DNA of 64,000 nucleotides from Phytophthora colocasiae (taxonomy: Eukaryota; Oomycota; Peronosporomycetes; Peronosporales; Peronosporaceae): the NCBI GenBank assembly GCA_018806915.1, contig JAGKQI010000061.1, positions 806,001 to 870,000 on the forward strand, given 5' to 3'. This document shows, in pieces, positions 62,182 to 64,000 of this stretch. Numbering within the stretch: position 1 is the first letter of the stretch; each line of letters opens with the position of its first letter. Under the pieces are notes generated by a model, which was not told the origin of the DNA, searched no databases, and worked only from the letters and a program-made list of their open reading frames with translations. Both the position numbers and the translations under genes were made by a program.

Positions 62182-64000
62182 CCCCTTACTTCCCGACGCC
62201 AAAATGACCCGTAGCCGGGGCTCTTATGTAGTACCGTACAACATAAAAATATATATGGATTTGTATGCAGTGAATTTTCGTCCCGCTATGCTACCAGGAA
62301 AGTTCGGATTATGTCCGATTAGAAAAAGGCTCCTCCAACTTAGCATGGCTTTATGTTGGTTCAACAAGCACAGAGGACTATCCAAAGATGAATATTCCAA
62401 CATAGAAGCTGTCCCGGTTATTTGAACACCTCGTTTCTGAAACGTTGGAGGTGTTCATGAAGCTGGATTGCAAACGCTGCACCAATGAGAAGCAATATAA
62501 ATATAAAGCGCCAACTGATTACTTGATAGTTATGCAAGGCCCCAAACAAAAATAGAGCCACCCTGTCTGCACATCATCTCACTCTGCTTGCCGTGCGGAA
62601 GCGAGTCGCTGTCGAGAATCCTTCGTCGTCGACGTCGCCATTGTGTTCGTCACCATCATTGTCCGTCGTCGTCGCCGCTGTGCTCGGCGTCATGTCCTTC
62701 CTCGTCGCCGTTATCGCGACTGCGGTCTCTCTGTAGGAGCCACCCACAGCACCATCACCTGCAGCAGTCTGTACGTCCGCGCCGCTTCTTTCCCGGACGC
62801 TTAGCTGCCCCGCGTTCTCTGATCGCGTGCTCCTGTTCAGTCGCCGCGGTATGTTGTTTCCGTTGCTCAATCGAGGTGCCATATTTGAAAGCAGGTGCGC
62901 TCCCTCCCCTCGCGAACTACGTTGCACATATATTTTCTGAATGCATACTATCGTTAGGTTGGAAGAGAACAAGTTGATAATGCAATACATACCGAGCAAC
63001 AGCAGAAGAGCATTCAGGACAATAGTACTTGGAGTACTTGCGCGGCTTGGTCTTGAAAATAGCGCAAACCTTACATGATCGTTGACGTCTCGTCTTCTTT
63101 CCAGGTACTTTGTCGGCAGTGTCGAGCTCGCGACAAGCTCGTGGCCCTCATCAATCTGTGCAGGGGTTCGCTGGCCATTGCTAGTGCTGTATGCTGGTGA
63201 GACTGCCGTACGATCTTCAGCACGCGTCGCGGCCTGTACGTAGCACGACACACAAGAACATGGTTATGTTGGTGTTATGTTGTATCTCAGGATACCGATA
63301 AATAGCTTATGTTGTCTGGACATCATAGGCAGCCCCGTGAATACTCGAACGTCTCTGCGTCAACTGCCAGCAGTTGCTCCATCAAAGTCTCGAAGAATGC
63401 ATAATTGCTTGGCTGGACGCTCACCATTCACCTTCTTGTAGTGCCGAAAAACAATGAAAGCGTTGACCAAAGCCATGTCGACTAGGCCGAGGAACAGCGT
63501 CTTGTAGTATTTTCGTGACTTGTACGATAGTTGTACACTGTAACGCTGCATCCGGAGCTGATCGTGAACGTCAACCCCACCCATGTATCGGTGGTAGTCG
63601 CGTACCAGCCCGGTGCTTGCAATCTGGACGACGCCTCGAATACGTCGCTCTACAAGCAAAAACATGATGTAGAGTCAGATCATTTTCGGTCAGCATGGCC
63701 TCAACAAGAATCAAATACTCACGGACTGGTACCAGCTTTCGGCTTCCTCCACTGCTGAGCATGTGAACGGGATTGCGGTCCATCCACATGGCCGCGGTGA
63801 GCTGAGGAAACTGATTGTTTTCCGCCAACCTTGACAGTTCAGGACGAGGTACTAATTCTTGCACTCCGTTCACCGTCTCCGTCTTCTTTTCCGTCTTGAC
63901 GCCCATTGCATATCCTGCTGCTCTGGTTTTGAATGGTGCCTGTAATATACATACGTCGATGGAAGCAGCTCCAAAGCCAGCTTCACCGACGTATAGAAGC
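62178..64000 (-). mobile_element. PiggyBac-type element, right end outside the window
   Basis: The left border is TTAA (62178-62181) followed by CCCCTTACTTCCCGACGCCA, a CCC-start terminus of the piggyBac style. The transposase on the minus strand runs off the right edge. 62182-62866 is non-coding element sequence downstream of the transposase stop. The opposite end and its TTAA cannot be seen. Confidence 0.78.
62867..64000 (-). CDS. PiggyBac-like transposase, C-terminal part
   Basis: Predicted exons on the minus strand from the right edge: a coding part ending before about 63940, then 63939-63730 (AAMWMDRNPVHMLSSGG), 63651 downward (STGLVRDYHRYMGGVDVHDQ, YKSRKYYKTLFLGLVDMALV), a part ending at 62993 (SCKVCAIFKTKPRKYSKYYC), and 62936-62867 (CNVVREGRERTCFQIWHLD and a stop). 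These are the DDE_Tnp_1_7 domain and the C-terminal Cys-rich domain. The join between 63360 and about 63140 is not clear; a stop after DGATAGS means either an intron or decay. The C-terminus is better preserved than in the piggyBac copy at 35 kb. Confidence 0.72.

Noticed and set aside
62574..63251. 225-codon minus-strand frame and overlapping plus-strand frame near the right edge
   Set aside because: The real coding frame of the piggyBac C-terminus (zinc-binding Cys pairs and the FQIWHLD end) is in a different phase. These frames are shadows crossing its introns and 3' region.

Overview
The window looks like nuclear DNA of an oomycete, most likely a Phytophthora-like member of the Peronosporales. 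That is an inference from content: short GT-AG introns of about 50-90 bp, compact intergenic spaces, GH131 secreted glucanase-type proteins, a lineage-style array of START plus zinc-finger (FYVE-related) proteins, a fatty acyl-AMP ligase, and many DNA transposons of several superfamilies. All gene models were read by eye from open frames, splice-site sequences and frame continuity, so exon borders are predictions.

Layout. 1-4.1 kb: a ZNF706-like small zinc-finger gene (left edge), an organellar Der/EngA GTPase, a BED-like coiled-coil protein and a PLD6-type phospholipase D. 4.6-9.1 kb: a chloroquine-resistance-transporter/SLC35F6-like membrane protein whose last intron carries a Merlin transposon, itself carrying a pogo-like transposon. 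10-17 kb: a START-FYVE protein, a fatty acyl-AMP ligase with a C-terminal carrier domain, and a coiled-coil protein. 17-24 kb: a secreted cysteine-rich protein gene followed by a shattered paralogue cut by a 528-bp MITE and a 4.7-kb Mutator-like element encoding a Ulp1-type protease domain. 24.9-27.3 kb: two GH131 paralogues, the second truncated and lacking its catalytic-type residues. 27.4-30.2 kb: two genes of unknown function.

30.3-40.8 kb is the strangest part: two inverted arms of about 3.2 kb that contain mitochondrial nad9 fragments, with a 2.16-kb piggyBac-type element lying exactly between them (TTAA, 31-bp terminal inverted repeats, TTAA), and a smaller pogo-type element inside it. 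The whole block is bracketed by direct copies of the 3' part of a Sen1/senataxin-like helicase gene. The copy on the left is a defective fragment; the full gene lies at 40.8-45.6 kb.

45.8-62.2 kb: RanBP1, an SLC35F-type transporter, a TALE homeodomain protein, a tandem array of three START/zinc-finger paralogues (one frameshifted), an AFG2/SPATA5-type AAA ATPase immediately downstream of a PH-domain gene, and a fourth, oppositely oriented START/zinc-finger paralogue whose stop codon lies in the TTAA target site of a second piggyBac element that runs off the right edge. Housekeeping functions include organellar ribosome assembly (Der), ribosome biogenesis (AFG2), nuclear transport (RanBP1) and RNA metabolism (Sen1-like). 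They are interleaved with accessory, TE-rich blocks that break or isolate secreted-protein genes.
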